From contig NZ_JARBAX010000002.1 of the NCBI RefSeq assembly GCF_028807635.1, positions 1,302,001 through 1,366,000 of the forward strand: a DNA stretch of 64,000 nt, given 5' to 3'. The notes under the pieces were generated by a model. The model made no database searches. It saw only the letters and a list, made by a program, of their open reading frames with translations, and was not told the origin of the DNA. The position numbers were made by a program, and so were the translations under genes. The DNA is from Streptomyces spiramyceticus (GTDB taxonomy: Bacteria > Actinomycetota > Actinomycetes > Streptomycetales > Streptomycetaceae). How positions within the stretch are numbered: position 1 is the stretch's first letter; each line of letters opens with the position of its first letter. Below are positions 11,056-19,665 of the stretch, in pieces.

Positions 11056-11545
11056 GCGCGCCCGCGTCTCCTCCGTGCCCGCGAAGAGCTTCCGTACGAC
11101 GTCGAAGAGACCGGTGTACGTCGCCAGATTGGACCGGGGCGTACGGCCGATCGGGCGCTGGTCGACCTGCACCAGCCGGTCCACGGCCTCCAGCCCTTCG
11201 GCCGAGGCGCAGCCCGTCCCTGCCCACGTCTCCGTGTCCGTCCGGTCCGCCAGGAGGCCCGCGAGCACCTGCCCGACGAGAGTCGGACTTGCCGGAACCC
11301 GACACACCGGTCACGACCGTGAACACCCCGAGCGGGAATTCCGCGTCGACGCCGCGCACATTGTTCCGGTCGACCCCGTTCAGCCTCAGCAGGCCCGACG
11401 GCTCGCGGACCTCGCGCGGGGGAGCGGGCTCGCGGTCGAAGAGGAAGCGGCGGGTCGCAGACTCCGCCACCTCGGCGAGACCGTGCTCCTCGGCGCCGCG
11501 CACGCGCACATACGGGTCATGGGCACTGTGCGTCGTGCTGTGGAT
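11056..11545 (-). pseudogene. Truncated, frameshifted UvrA-like excinuclease subunit
   Basis: Reading the minus strand from about 11545, the sequence starts like a UvrA N-terminus (DPYVRVRGAEEHG). It jumps across a large deletion to the second ABC module ([21 protein letters not shown]), then breaks frame exactly at Walker A. The +1 frame continues as [15 protein letters not shown] and the UvrA hallmark [19 protein letters not shown], ending near RARG. An extra C at 11285/11286 explains the shift. The middle of UvrA and the last part are missing. It lies between two intact genes and is not expected to make a functional protein. Confidence 0.8.
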
Positions 11546-11600
11546 CGGGCGGAACTCCGTACGGCGGGGGCGCGGGCGCGCGGGGGCAAACGGCTCGATT

Positions 11601-12620
11601 CTAGGTGCCGGTGCGCGTAAGGCCCGCCAGCCGGGCCAGCCGCCGGTACGAGTCCAGGAGCGCGTCCCGGTCGTACGTACTCGTCGCGACCAGGTACTCG
11701 TCCGCGCCGCTGCGGCCCAGCACCTTCTCCAGGCCGTCCGCGACCTCGTCCTCCGTGCCGAACAGATGGCCGCGCAGGGCCTCCTCGAAGAGTGCCCGCT
11801 CGCGGTCGCTCATGGGCCGCGCGAGGACCTCGTCGACGGGTTCGAGCGGCGGGAACGCGCCGTGGGTCTTCGAGTACGCCGACGCCCAGGCCTCGGGCAC
11901 CAGGAGCTGCCGGGCCTCCTCGGAGGTGCCGGCCACGGCGACCGACCCCGACAGCACGACGTACGGCCGCTCGCCCCAGGGGGAGGGCCGGAACGCCTCG
12001 CGGTAGCCGTCGACGGCCCGCAGCATCTCATCCTCGCCGTGCGCCGCCGCGATCACCAGCGGCAGCCCGGCCGCCGCTGCGACCTGGGCCCCGGCGCCGG
12101 TGGCCAGCACGAAGGCCGGCAGCTTCAGTCCTTCGGCAGGGTGGGCGTGGACCTGCGGATGGGCGCTCTGGTCACCGGTGAAGTAGCCGAGCAGCTCCAT
12201 GAGCTGCGTGGCAAAGTCCCCGGCGGCCTCCTTGTCGCGGCCGAGCGCCCTGCGTATCCCGTTGGTGAACCCGACCGAGCGGCCCAGGCCCATGTCGATC
12301 CGGCCCGGGAAGAGCGACTCCAGTACGCCGAACTGCTCCGCCACGACGAGAGGCTGATGGTTGGGCAGCATTACCCCGCCCGTGCCGACCCGGATCGTCG
12401 ACGTGGCGGCGGCGACGGCTGCGGCGAGCACGGTGGGCGCGGAGCCGGCGACGCCGGGGACGCTGTGGTGCTCCGACACCCAGAAGCGGTGATAGCCGAG
12501 GTCCTCGATCTGCCGCGCGAGGCCGACGGTGTCGCGCAGTGCGTCGGGGGCGTCGTGCCCTGTGCGGGTACGGGAGCGGTCGAGTACGGAGAACCGGGTC
12601 TGCGGGATCACTGAGCTCAC
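11601..12620 (-). CDS. LLM-class flavin-dependent oxidoreductase
   Basis: A 339-aa luciferase-like monooxygenase of the single-subunit group (TIGR03558-like). It shows the beta/alpha-barrel features RFWVSEHHSVPGVAGSAP near residues 45-62, GTGGVMLPNHQPLVVAEQFG near 80-99, and GRIDMGLGRSVG. It uses reduced FMN and O2 to oxidise an unknown small molecule. The start is GTG. It is divergent from the HAD gene and lies 5' of the uvrA remnant. Confidence 0.85.
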   Translation of the reverse strand: MSSVIPQTRFSVLDRSRTRTGHDAPDALRDTVGLARQIEDLGYHRFWVSEHHSVPGVAGSAPTVLAAAVAAATSTIRVGTGGVMLPNHQPLVVAEQFGVLESLFPGRIDMGLGRSVGFTNGIRRALGRDKEAAGDFATQLMELLGYFTGDQSAHPQVHAHPAEGLKLPAFVLATGAGAQVAAAAGLPLVIAAAHGEDEMLRAVDGYREAFRPSPWGERPYVVLSGSVAVAGTSEEARQLLVPEAWASAYSKTHGAFPPLEPVDEVLARPMSDRERALFEEALRGHLFGTEDEVADGLEKVLGRSGADEYLVATSTYDRDALLDSYRRLARLAGLTRTGT

Positions 12621-12705
12621 GTCGGGTACAACGCGTGCGGCACGTCAGGATTCCCGGGGCGTTGCAGTGGACCTCTTTCCTTTCCCCACCCCGCAGGGCG
12701 CCCCC

Positions 12706-12711
12706 TATGGT
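12706..12711 (+). promoter_or_regulatory. -10 element of a leaderless promoter
   Basis: TATGGT ends 6 bases before the ATG at 12718 and there is no Shine-Dalgarno sequence. This spacing is typical of leaderless actinomycete transcripts. No clear -35 box is seen. Confidence 0.4.
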
Positions 12712-12717
12712 TCTCAC

Positions 12718-13203
12718 ATGACCCGCAGCAGGCCACTCGCCGTGTTCGACCTGGACGGAACCCTCGCGGACACCGCGCACCGCCAGCGCTTCCTGGAGCG
12801 CACACCCCGCGACTGGGACGCCTTCTTCGCCGCCGCCCCCAACGATCCGCCACTGCCCGAAGGCGTGCGGCTCGTCCGGGAGAGCGCCCAGGACTGCGAG
12901 GTCGTCTACCTCACCGGCCGCCCCGAGCGCTGCCGCCGCGACACCGTCGACTGGCTCGCCGCGCAGGGGCTCCCCGAGGGGCGGATCCGGATGCGCCACA
13001 ACGACGACCGGCGGCCCGCCCGACACACCAAACTGGACGTCCTGAAGCGGCTGGGCCGCGACCGGGAGATACGGATGCTGGTCGACGACGACGAGCTGGT
13101 CTGCATCGCGGCGGAGCAGGCCGGGTTCACGGTCGTACGCGCCCGCTGGGCCGTCACATCGGCGGCGCTCAGGGACGCGCAGGAGCGAGAAGGCCGTACC
13201 TGA
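12718..13203 (+). CDS. HAD-family phosphatase, polynucleotide-kinase 3'-phosphatase-like
   Basis: A 161-aa HAD protein. Motif I is FDLDGTLAD (nucleophile Asp near residue 11), motif II is the Thr in VVYLTGRPE, a Lys in TKLDVLKRL acts as motif III, and LVDDDE is motif IV. The compact size and TGRPE/RRDTVDWL pattern resemble the phosphatase domain of T4 Pnk-type proteins, so a nucleic-acid 3' end or small phosphate ester is a plausible substrate. The ATG at 12718 gives a full motif I; upstream in-frame sequence is not protein-like. Confidence 0.75.
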   Translation: MTRSRPLAVFDLDGTLADTAHRQRFLERTPRDWDAFFAAAPNDPPLPEGVRLVRESAQDCEVVYLTGRPERCRRDTVDWLAAQGLPEGRIRMRHNDDRRPARHTKLDVLKRLGRDREIRMLVDDDELVCIAAEQAGFTVVRARWAVTSAALRDAQEREGRT

Positions 13204-13227
13204 CCAGTTCTGATCAGGCGGTGTCGA

Positions 13228-13443
13228 TCAGGCGCTGTCTTCGAGCCGGAAGCCGACCTTGAGGCCCACCTGAAAGTGCTCGATACGGCCGTCGACGATG
13301 TGGCCGCGCACCTGCGTCATCTCGAACCAGTCGAGACCCCGCAGAGTCTGCCTGGCCCGGTCGATGCCGTTGCGGATCGCCTGGTCGACGCCTTCGTGCG
13401 AGGTTCCGACGATTTCGGTGACCCGGTAGGTGTGGTCGGACAT
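13228..13443 (-). CDS. Dodecin flavin-storage protein
   Basis: A 71-aa protein with the dodecin pattern: an N-terminal strand HTYRVTEIVGTS, a helix (GVDQAIRNGIDRA), then a flavin-stacking Trp in LDWFEM and Gln in TQVRGHI, and C-terminal strands VGLKVGF. Dodecins form hollow 12-mers that bind flavins and prevent photodamage. The ATG at 13443 follows a strong GAGGAAGAG site. Longer in-frame starts were rejected. Confidence 0.92.
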   Translation of the reverse strand: MSDHTYRVTEIVGTSHEGVDQAIRNGIDRARQTLRGLDWFEMTQVRGHIVDGRIEHFQVGLKVGFRLEDSA

Positions 13444-13509
13444 GCGACTCTTCCTCTCCTCGTCCACTGCTGCTACCACCGTGCCCCACCCTCCGCCGGT
13501 CCGCGAGAC

Positions 13510-13542
13510 GAGGGGCCGGCGGAGATTCCCTGCCGGCCCCTC
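13510..13542 (-). terminator. Terminator of the ergothioneine operon
   Basis: An 11-bp perfect stem (GAGGGGCCGGC / GCCGGCCCCTC) with an 11-base loop lies between the egtD stop and the dodecin start. It is very stable but has no U-tract. Confidence 0.65.
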
Positions 13543-13574
13543 ACAAACGGCCCCTCGCAACCCTTCGGCGTCGT

Positions 13575-14537
13575 CTACACCGCCACGGACAGCGACAGCG
13601 CGAACCGCTCCTCCCCGTCCGTCCACCACTGGCGCAGTTCCATCCCCGCCTCCGCCAGTTCGGCCCGTACACCGTCCCGGCGGAACTTCGCCGAGACCTC
13701 CGTACGGATCTCCTCACCCGCCTCGAAGGACACCACGAGATCCAGCTCGCGGACCTTCACCGTGAGCGCACTGCGCGCCCGCAGCCGCATCTCGATCCAC
13801 TCGTTCTCGCGGTTCCACACCGCGACATGGTCGAAGTCGTCGGGGTCGAAGTCCGCGTCGAGCTCGCGGTCGATGACGGACAGGACGTTCTTGTTGAACG
13901 CGGCGGTGACGCCCTGCGCGTCGTCGTACGCCGCGACGAGCGTCGCCTCGTCCTTCACCAGGTCGGTGCCGAGCAGCAGCGCGTCCCCCGGCGCCAGCAG
14001 CGACCGTACGGACTTCAGGAACACCGCGCGCTCGTCCGGCAGCAGATTGCCGAGCGTGCCGCCGAGGAAGGCGACCAGCCGCGGACCCGGCGTCCCCGGC
14101 AGTGCGAGACCGCGCGTGAAGTCGGCGATCAGCGCGTGTACGGACAGGCCGGGACGCTCGTCGAGAAGCGATGCGGCGGCCGCGCTCAGGGCGCTCTCGC
14201 TGACGTCCACGGGGACGTAACTGTGCAACCCGGACAGAGCGTCCAGGAGATGGCGGGTCTTGTCGGACGAGCCCGAGCCCAGCTCGACCAGCGTGCGCGC
14301 GTGCGTGGCGGCCGCGATTTCGGGGGCGCGGGCGATCAGGATCTCCCGTTCCGCGCGCGTCGGGTAGTACTCGGGAAGCAGGGTGATCTCATCGAAGAGC
14401 TCGCTGCCGCGCGCGTCGTAGAACCACTTCGGCGGCAGCACTTTGGGTGTACAGGTCAGTCCGTGCAGCACGTCGGCGCGCAGGTCGGCATCGGTCGCGT
14501 CTTCGGGCAGTGTGCGGGTCAGCAGGAACGGGCTCAC
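13575..14537 (-). CDS. egtD: L-histidine N-alpha-methyltransferase
   Basis: A 320-aa SAM enzyme that trimethylates histidine to hercynine, the first committed step of ergothioneine synthesis. The family start (PPKWFYDARGSELFDEIT), the SAM motif LVELGSGSSDKTRHLL near residue 85 and the TDLVKD and EWIEMRL segments are all clear. Length is typical. The GTG start overlaps the egtC stop by 4 bp. It is the last gene of egtABCD. Confidence 0.95.
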   Translation of the reverse strand: MSPFLLTRTLPEDATDADLRADVLHGLTCTPKVLPPKWFYDARGSELFDEITLLPEYYPTRAEREILIARAPEIAAATHARTLVELGSGSSDKTRHLLDALSGLHSYVPVDVSESALSAAAASLLDERPGLSVHALIADFTRGLALPGTPGPRLVAFLGGTLGNLLPDERAVFLKSVRSLLAPGDALLLGTDLVKDEATLVAAYDDAQGVTAAFNKNVLSVIDRELDADFDPDDFDHVAVWNRENEWIEMRLRARSALTVKVRELDLVVSFEAGEEIRTEVSAKFRRDGVRAELAEAGMELRQWWTDGEERFALSLSVAV

Positions 14538-15289
14538 GCAGTGGGCTCCTTGAGCGGTGTCAGCAGAACGTCGGTGCGGGTGGCGGCGAAGAGCGTGCGG
14601 TCCGGGACCTCGCGCCAGTGCGGATCGTCGTCGTAGGGCTCGGACGCCACGACGGTGCGGCGGCCGGACTCGGCGTGGAACCAGAGCGTGTCGCCCCAGG
14701 TGGTCGCGGCGACCGTCTCGCCGTCCGTGAGGAGAAGGTTCAGCCGCGATCCCGGCGCGGCCTCGGCCAGCTCCAGGACGGTGTCGGCCAGTGCCTGCCC
14801 CAGCTCGTCGCCGTCGCGCAGCCGGTGCAGTACGAGCGCCCAGATCAGCGCCGAATCGCAGCGCGCCTCAAGGGTCAGCAGCTCGGCGGCGGGTAGAGCG
14901 GCGGCGAGCGGCGCGGCGGAGCCGGGCCAGCCCTTGAGCGCGCCGTTGTGGCTGAACAGCCAGGGCCCCGAGGCGAACGGCGCCGCCGCGGCCTCCCCGT
15001 CCGCCCCCGCCTCGGTGGCGTCCCGGACCGCGGCGAGCACGGCCCCGGAGCGTACGACCCGGGCCAGGTCGGCGAAGGACGCGTCGGCCCACATGGGCCC
15101 CCGGCGGCGGTAGCGGGCCGGCACCGGGTCGCCCTCGGCGTACCAGCCGACGCCGAAGCCGTCCGCGTTGACCGTCCCGTGCCGCTGGAGACGCGGCGCC
15201 CACGCCTGGCGGTACAGGCCGTGCGCGGGCTTCACCAGCAGGTCGCCGAGCGGCACTTCCGGTCCCACGCATGCAATGTGACGGCACAT
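14534..15289 (-). CDS. egtC: Gamma-glutamyl hercynylcysteine S-oxide hydrolase
   Basis: A 251-aa class II glutamine-amidotransferase-like hydrolase. The start MCRHIACVGP puts the catalytic Cys at position 2 after Met removal. The NADGFGVGWY and FSHNGAL motifs are family-typical. It removes glutamate from the EgtB product. The upstream in-frame extension belongs to a shadow frame over egtB. The start overlaps the egtB stop by one base (TGATG). Confidence 0.95.
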   Translation of the reverse strand: MCRHIACVGPEVPLGDLLVKPAHGLYRQAWAPRLQRHGTVNADGFGVGWYAEGDPVPARYRRRGPMWADASFADLARVVRSGAVLAAVRDATEAGADGEAAAAPFASGPWLFSHNGALKGWPGSAAPLAAALPAAELLTLEARCDSALIWALVLHRLRDGDELGQALADTVLELAEAAPGSRLNLLLTDGETVAATTWGDTLWFHAESGRRTVVASEPYDDDPHWREVPDRTLFAATRTDVLLTPLKEPTA

Positions 15290-16638
15290 CAGATAGCCCC
15301 CTCCGTAACCGGCGCGTCCCGTGCCGTACGGAACCCGGAGAAGATCTGACGCCGAACGGGCAGGTCCCAGTTGCGGAAGGTCCCACGGCACGCCACCGGA
15401 TCGACGGCGAAGGAACCCCCACGCAGCACCTTGTGCGCGCTGCCGAAGAAGACCTCGGAGTACTCGCGGTACGGGAAGGGAGCGAAGCCGGGGTAGGGCA
15501 GGAAGTCGCTCGACGTCCACTCCCAGACGTCGCCGATCAACTGCCGTACTCCCAGCGGGGACTCACCGGCGGCGTACGCGCCGACGGGCGCGGGCTGCAA
15601 GTGGCGCTGGCCGAGATTGGCCCGCTCCGAGGTGGGATCGGCGTCGCCCCACGGATAGCGCAGCGAGCGCCCCGACACCGGATCGTGCCGGGCCGCCTTC
15701 TCCCACTCGGCCTCCGAAGGCAGCCGCCGGCCCGCCCATCGCGCGTAGGCGTCGGCCTCGTACCAGCTCACATGCAGGACCGGCTCGTCCTCCGGCACGG
15801 GCTCCACCACCCCGAAGCGGCGCCGCAGCCACTCGCCGCCCTCGCGGCGCCAGAACAGTGGCGCGGACAGGTCGTTCTTCCGTACCTGGGCCCAGCCCTC
15901 GGCCGTCCACCAGCGCTCGTCCGTATAGCCGCCGTCCGCCATGAAGCGCAGATACGCGCCGTTGCTCACCGGCACCGTGTCGATGAAGAACGACGGGACG
16001 AAGCGGTGGTGCGCGGGCCGCTCATTGTCCAGCGCCCACGGCTCGGTGGAGGTGCCCATGGTGAACGGGCCGCCGGGTACGAGGACCTCGGCCGGTCGGC
16101 CCCCCGTCGCCGTGGGACGCGGCGGTGGGGGAGCGGTGAGGGCGGCGGGGCCGTGCCGCAACTGGTGGGTGATCAGCATGGTTTCGTCGTGCTGCTGCTC
16201 GTGCTGCGCGACCATCCCGAAGGCGAATCCCGCGTCGAGCAGCGGGCTGCCGTGCAGCGGAGTGCGCTCCAGTACGTCGAGTGCCCTGCCGCGCACGTCC
16301 GCCGCGTACACCCGGGCCTCGGCGGGTGCGAGCAGCGGCAGCGAGGGGCGGGCGGCGCGAGGGTGCTCGAAGGCGTCGTACACCGAGTCGATCTCGGGCC
16401 GTATCGCATCGCGCCCCGCCACGGCCCGCAGCAGCCACAACTCCTCCTGGTTGCCGATGTGCGCCAGGTCCCAGACCAGCGGTGACATCAACGGCGAGTG
16501 CTGCGCGGTCAGTTCACCGTCCTCGACGCAGTCGGTGAGCGCGGAGGTGCGCCTCCGGGCCCTGAGCAGCGCGTCGACGGCGAGTGCGCGAAGCGATTCG
16601 GGATCGGCGGGGCCGGCAGGGTCGGTGGGGCCGGTCAT
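15289..16638 (-). CDS. egtB: Ergothioneine sulfoxide synthase
   Basis: A 449-aa non-haem iron enzyme that joins gamma-glutamylcysteine and hercynine through an oxidative C-S bond. The N-terminal DinB-like domain supplies iron ligands His60, His146 and His150 (HEQQHDE gives the HX3HXE motif). The C-terminal formylglycine-generating-enzyme-like domain (about 200-440) ends in VLRGGSF and the family tail GFRTARD. The ATG at 16638 overlaps the egtA stop by 4 bp. Confidence 0.95.
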   Translation of the reverse strand: MTGPTDPAGPADPESLRALAVDALLRARRRTSALTDCVEDGELTAQHSPLMSPLVWDLAHIGNQEELWLLRAVAGRDAIRPEIDSVYDAFEHPRAARPSLPLLAPAEARVYAADVRGRALDVLERTPLHGSPLLDAGFAFGMVAQHEQQHDETMLITHQLRHGPAALTAPPPPRPTATGGRPAEVLVPGGPFTMGTSTEPWALDNERPAHHRFVPSFFIDTVPVSNGAYLRFMADGGYTDERWWTAEGWAQVRKNDLSAPLFWRREGGEWLRRRFGVVEPVPEDEPVLHVSWYEADAYARWAGRRLPSEAEWEKAARHDPVSGRSLRYPWGDADPTSERANLGQRHLQPAPVGAYAAGESPLGVRQLIGDVWEWTSSDFLPYPGFAPFPYREYSEVFFGSAHKVLRGGSFAVDPVACRGTFRNWDLPVRRQIFSGFRTARDAPVTEGAI

Positions 16639-17912
16639 GTGCGGATGTCCTTCCCGTGAGCGGGGTCGAGCAGATCGTCGGCCGGACATCGCCCGTGCAC
16701 GACGTACCGCTCGGTGAACTCGGCTACGGCGCACTGCACGGCAGTGGACGCGCCGATCCTGGGCAGGGCGTCGAGCGCCGCGTCGAAGCAGACCGTGGCG
16801 GCCGCCCGCAGTTCGGCGTCGGCCAGGCCGTACCGCGCGGCGTTGATCCACAGCGGATTGCGCGGGGCCGGCTGCGATCCTGCCGTGTCCGCGAGGGGCT
16901 TGACGGCCCGGTACGCGCTCTCCGACGCCTCCGGATCGTCGAAGAGCGCGGTGGTCACCGCGAGCGGAACGATCCAGCCGTTCTCGCCCTGCTGCGCGTC
17001 GATCATGCGCAGTTCGAGGTGACCGCGAGGCCGCACCGGCGGAAAGAGCGTGGTCAGGTGGTAGTCGAGGTCGGCGCGGGTCGGCGGCCGCGGCGCCCCG
17101 GAGCGTATCCAGGTACGGAAGGACAGCCCTTCCGGTACGTGCCACGCCTCGCCGTCCCCGCCCCTGACGCACATCACGGGAGCGTCCATCGCGCGGTCCG
17201 TCCACGCGCCGCGCGGCTCCGCGTCGAGCTGCGGGGCGAAGGAGCGGCCGGGCTCGATCTCCGTCCACAGGGCCTGGCGGGTGGACCGCCATCCGGTACG
17301 GCGCCGGTGGTGGAAGGGGGAGTTGGCGAACGCCGCCGACAGTACGGCGCCGAGCAGATGGGCCAGCAGCCAGCGCCGTCCGTAGCCGAGCGGGCCCGGC
17401 TCTTCGTGACCCGCGTCGAGACAGACCTGGACGGATGCCGACGAGCACATCATGGCCCGGCCGGCAGGGCCCGCGCGGTCGAGATACGCCTCCATCGCGT
17501 CGTAACGCGGCTCACGCAGAAGGCGCTTCGGGGGGTGCCAGGGATCCGTGCCGATGCCTGTGAGGCCGAGGTCCCGGGTGAGCAATGCGGCGCGTACGAG
17601 GCCGAGATCCGCGGAAACGGAGTCGATGCACTCAGTCAGGGACGAGGCCGGGGGTGAGCTGAGTTCGAGCTGGCCGCCCGGCTCGACGGTGAGCGCCGAG
17701 TCCAGCGGCAGGGCCCGCAGAGCGGTCAGGGCCGCTTCGAGGCGGGCGGGTTCGACGGAAAGTTCGGGAAGATTGAGCTCGTGGATGAACCATTCGAGTT
17801 CGACACCGACGGTGCTCGGCGGACCTGTCTTGAAACAGATGCCGCGCAGTAACGCTTCCGCACCGGCTTCGGTGACCGGTGGGCCGTCCTGCAGGAAGCC
17901 ACCTCTTGGCAT
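16635..17912 (-). CDS. egtA: Glutamate-cysteine ligase of ergothioneine synthesis
   Basis: A 425-aa GCS2-type ligase making gamma-glutamylcysteine. The motif VGVELEWF near residue 35 and TVEPGGQLELSSPP near 78 bind glutamate and ATP-Mg. MCSSASVQVCLD and LELRMIDAQ are also conserved. The ATG at 17912 has an AAGGAGG site; the longer open frame is not supported. It leads egtABCD and diverges from the PARG gene across 158 bp, which presumably hold both promoters. Confidence 0.93.
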   Translation of the reverse strand: MPRGGFLQDGPPVTEAGAEALLRGICFKTGPPSTVGVELEWFIHELNLPELSVEPARLEAALTALRALPLDSALTVEPGGQLELSSPPASSLTECIDSVSADLGLVRAALLTRDLGLTGIGTDPWHPPKRLLREPRYDAMEAYLDRAGPAGRAMMCSSASVQVCLDAGHEEPGPLGYGRRWLLAHLLGAVLSAAFANSPFHHRRRTGWRSTRQALWTEIEPGRSFAPQLDAEPRGAWTDRAMDAPVMCVRGGDGEAWHVPEGLSFRTWIRSGAPRPPTRADLDYHLTTLFPPVRPRGHLELRMIDAQQGENGWIVPLAVTTALFDDPEASESAYRAVKPLADTAGSQPAPRNPLWINAARYGLADAELRAAATVCFDAALDALPRIGASTAVQCAVAEFTERYVVHGRCPADDLLDPAHGKDIRT

Positions 17913-18070
17913 GGCCTGTGCCTCCTTGTCGGATCGTGCTGGAGCCCGCCCCGGGGGCCGGGACGGGCATCGCACTCCAGCTAAGCCACAGACGCAGAAT
18001 CGCACAAGAGTGTCGCTTCGGCGCGGAAACTCCGTTGCGCCGGGGCGGGCGGTCGCCGACGATCTGACCT

Positions 18071-18901
18071 GTGAGTGCACGACTGCGGGGAATCGCGAAA
18101 GAGACCGAGACGATCGTCCGGACGGGCTGGTACGCCGCTCCGGACGGCCGCGACGTGCCCATCGGCGACGCACTGGCCGCCGCCCTCAGGGGCACCCGGA
18201 TGTACGGCCCGGAGCCGGTTGCCGTCTCGCCCGCCACGGACCGTACGACGGTCTTCGAGGTCACGGGGGAGAGCAGCCTGGAGGCCGCGCGCAGGCTGAC
18301 CGCCGCCGGATCCGGCGCTGTCGCGGTGCTCAACTTCGCCTCCGCGCGCAACCCTGGCGGCGGCTATCTCAACGGCGCACAGGCCCAGGAGGAGGCGCTC
18401 TGCCGCGGCTCCGCGCTGTACGCGACCCTGCTGCGCGCCCCCGGATTTTACGCTCACCACCGTGAGGACCGCAGCCCGTTCTACACCGACCGGGTCATCC
18501 ATTCACCAGTCGTCCCGGTCTTCCGCGACGACCGCGGCGAGCTGCTCGACACGCCGTACGCCGTCGGATTCCTGACCTCGCCCGCGCCCAACGCGGGAGT
18601 GATCCGCAGCCGCGTCCCCGAGGAGGCGGACCGCATCCCGGCCGCGCTCGTGAGCCGCGCCGAGCGGGTGCTGGAGACGGCCGCCGCCTGCGGCTACCGG
18701 CGGCTGGTGCTGGGCGCCTGGGGCTGCGGCGTCTTCATGAACGAACCCGCTGCGGTGGCGGGCGCGTTCCGTACCCACCTCACCGGCGACGGCCGTTTCG
18801 CGCGGCACTTCGACGAGGTCGTCTTCGCCATACTCGACCGGACACGCGAGGCGGCGGTCCTCGGCGCATTCCGCACGGCGTTCGCCGATCAGCTCCTTTA
18901 G
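18071..18901 (+). CDS. Bacterial-type poly(ADP-ribose) glycohydrolase (TIGR02452 macrodomain)
   Basis: A 276-aa macrodomain protein with the bacterial PARG signature GGG-X7-QEE at residues 96-108 (NPGGGYLNGAQAQEE). The two Glu residues include the catalytic one. NFASARNPGG and the late LGAWGCGVF segment are also typical. The family removes ADP-ribose from proteins or nucleic acids. The GTG start at 18071 lacks a clear ribosome site, so it may be leaderless. It is divergent from the egt operon, but there is no evidence for a shared function. Confidence 0.85.
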   Translation: MSARLRGIAKETETIVRTGWYAAPDGRDVPIGDALAAALRGTRMYGPEPVAVSPATDRTTVFEVTGESSLEAARRLTAAGSGAVAVLNFASARNPGGGYLNGAQAQEEALCRGSALYATLLRAPGFYAHHREDRSPFYTDRVIHSPVVPVFRDDRGELLDTPYAVGFLTSPAPNAGVIRSRVPEEADRIPAALVSRAERVLETAAACGYRRLVLGAWGCGVFMNEPAAVAGAFRTHLTGDGRFARHFDEVVFAILDRTREAAVLGAFRTAFADQLL

Positions 18902-18921
18902 CCGTCTTCCTTTCACCCGGC

Positions 18922-19617
18922 TCAGATCCAGCCGTCCAGCGACGTCATGAACGCGTCGAAGTCGTCGCGGTGGATCGTGTGGCCCGCGCCTGCGACGGTG
19001 CGGACCTCGAAGCCGCGCTCCTCCAGCACGGCGGCCCTCGCCGCATCGATCAGGAAGCTCGGATCGGCGAGCTGCACCAGCGAAGGCACCACGGGTTTGT
19101 CCGGCAGCAGATCGACGCCGGACAGGGCGGCCAGGCCGAGCGCCGACGCCTCGTCCCAGACCCGCAGCGTCTCCAGCTCGATGTCGATGTCCTCCTCGTC
19201 CCAGCGCGGGTTCATCGCCGCGATCCGCTCCCTGGGCGCCGCCTTGAACTGGGCGAACAGCTCGGGGCCGAAGCCCTCGTCCGTGACGGCGAGATGCCAC
19301 GCCGGGTCGGAGTACACCGCGCGCTGCGGGCGCAGCCGTTCCACGGCGAGGGACAGGGTGAGGCCGCCGAGTGAGTGGCCGACGGCCAGTTCGGCGCCGG
19401 CCGGGAGCGTATCGACGACGTCGTCGGCGAAGCCCTCCGCGCTGTACTCGCCGCGCTCGCTGGCGCCGTGGCCGCGCAGGTCGACGGCTATGACCTTGTA
19501 ACCCTTGTCCGCGAGCGCGGGACCGACCCGTCGCCACGTGCGGTGGTCCGCCATGATGCCGTGGATCAGAAGCGCGATGCGGTCGCCATCGCCCCAGGTG
19601 TGGGTGTGGAGTTGCAC
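18922..19617 (-). CDS. Alpha/beta-fold hydrolase
   Basis: A 231-aa esterase-like protein. It shows the oxyanion segment LLIHGIMADHRTWRRVGP, the strand VIAVDLRGHGAS, nucleophile Ser82 in GHSLGG and a C-terminal catalytic His in GAGHTIHRD. The lid is short. The substrate is unknown. It lies 48 bp downstream of the MFS gene on the same strand and could be co-transcribed with it under LacI control. Confidence 0.85.
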   Translation of the reverse strand: MQLHTHTWGDGDRIALLIHGIMADHRTWRRVGPALADKGYKVIAVDLRGHGASERGEYSAEGFADDVVDTLPAGAELAVGHSLGGLTLSLAVERLRPQRAVYSDPAWHLAVTDEGFGPELFAQFKAAPRERIAAMNPRWDEEDIDIELETLRVWDEASALGLAALSGVDLLPDKPVVPSLVQLADPSFLIDAARAAVLEERGFEVRTVAGAGHTIHRDDFDAFMTSLDGWI

Positions 19618-19665
19618 GGTGGGCCTTTCGTGGTGGTACGGGGTGCGACGGGGTCTGACGGGTGG

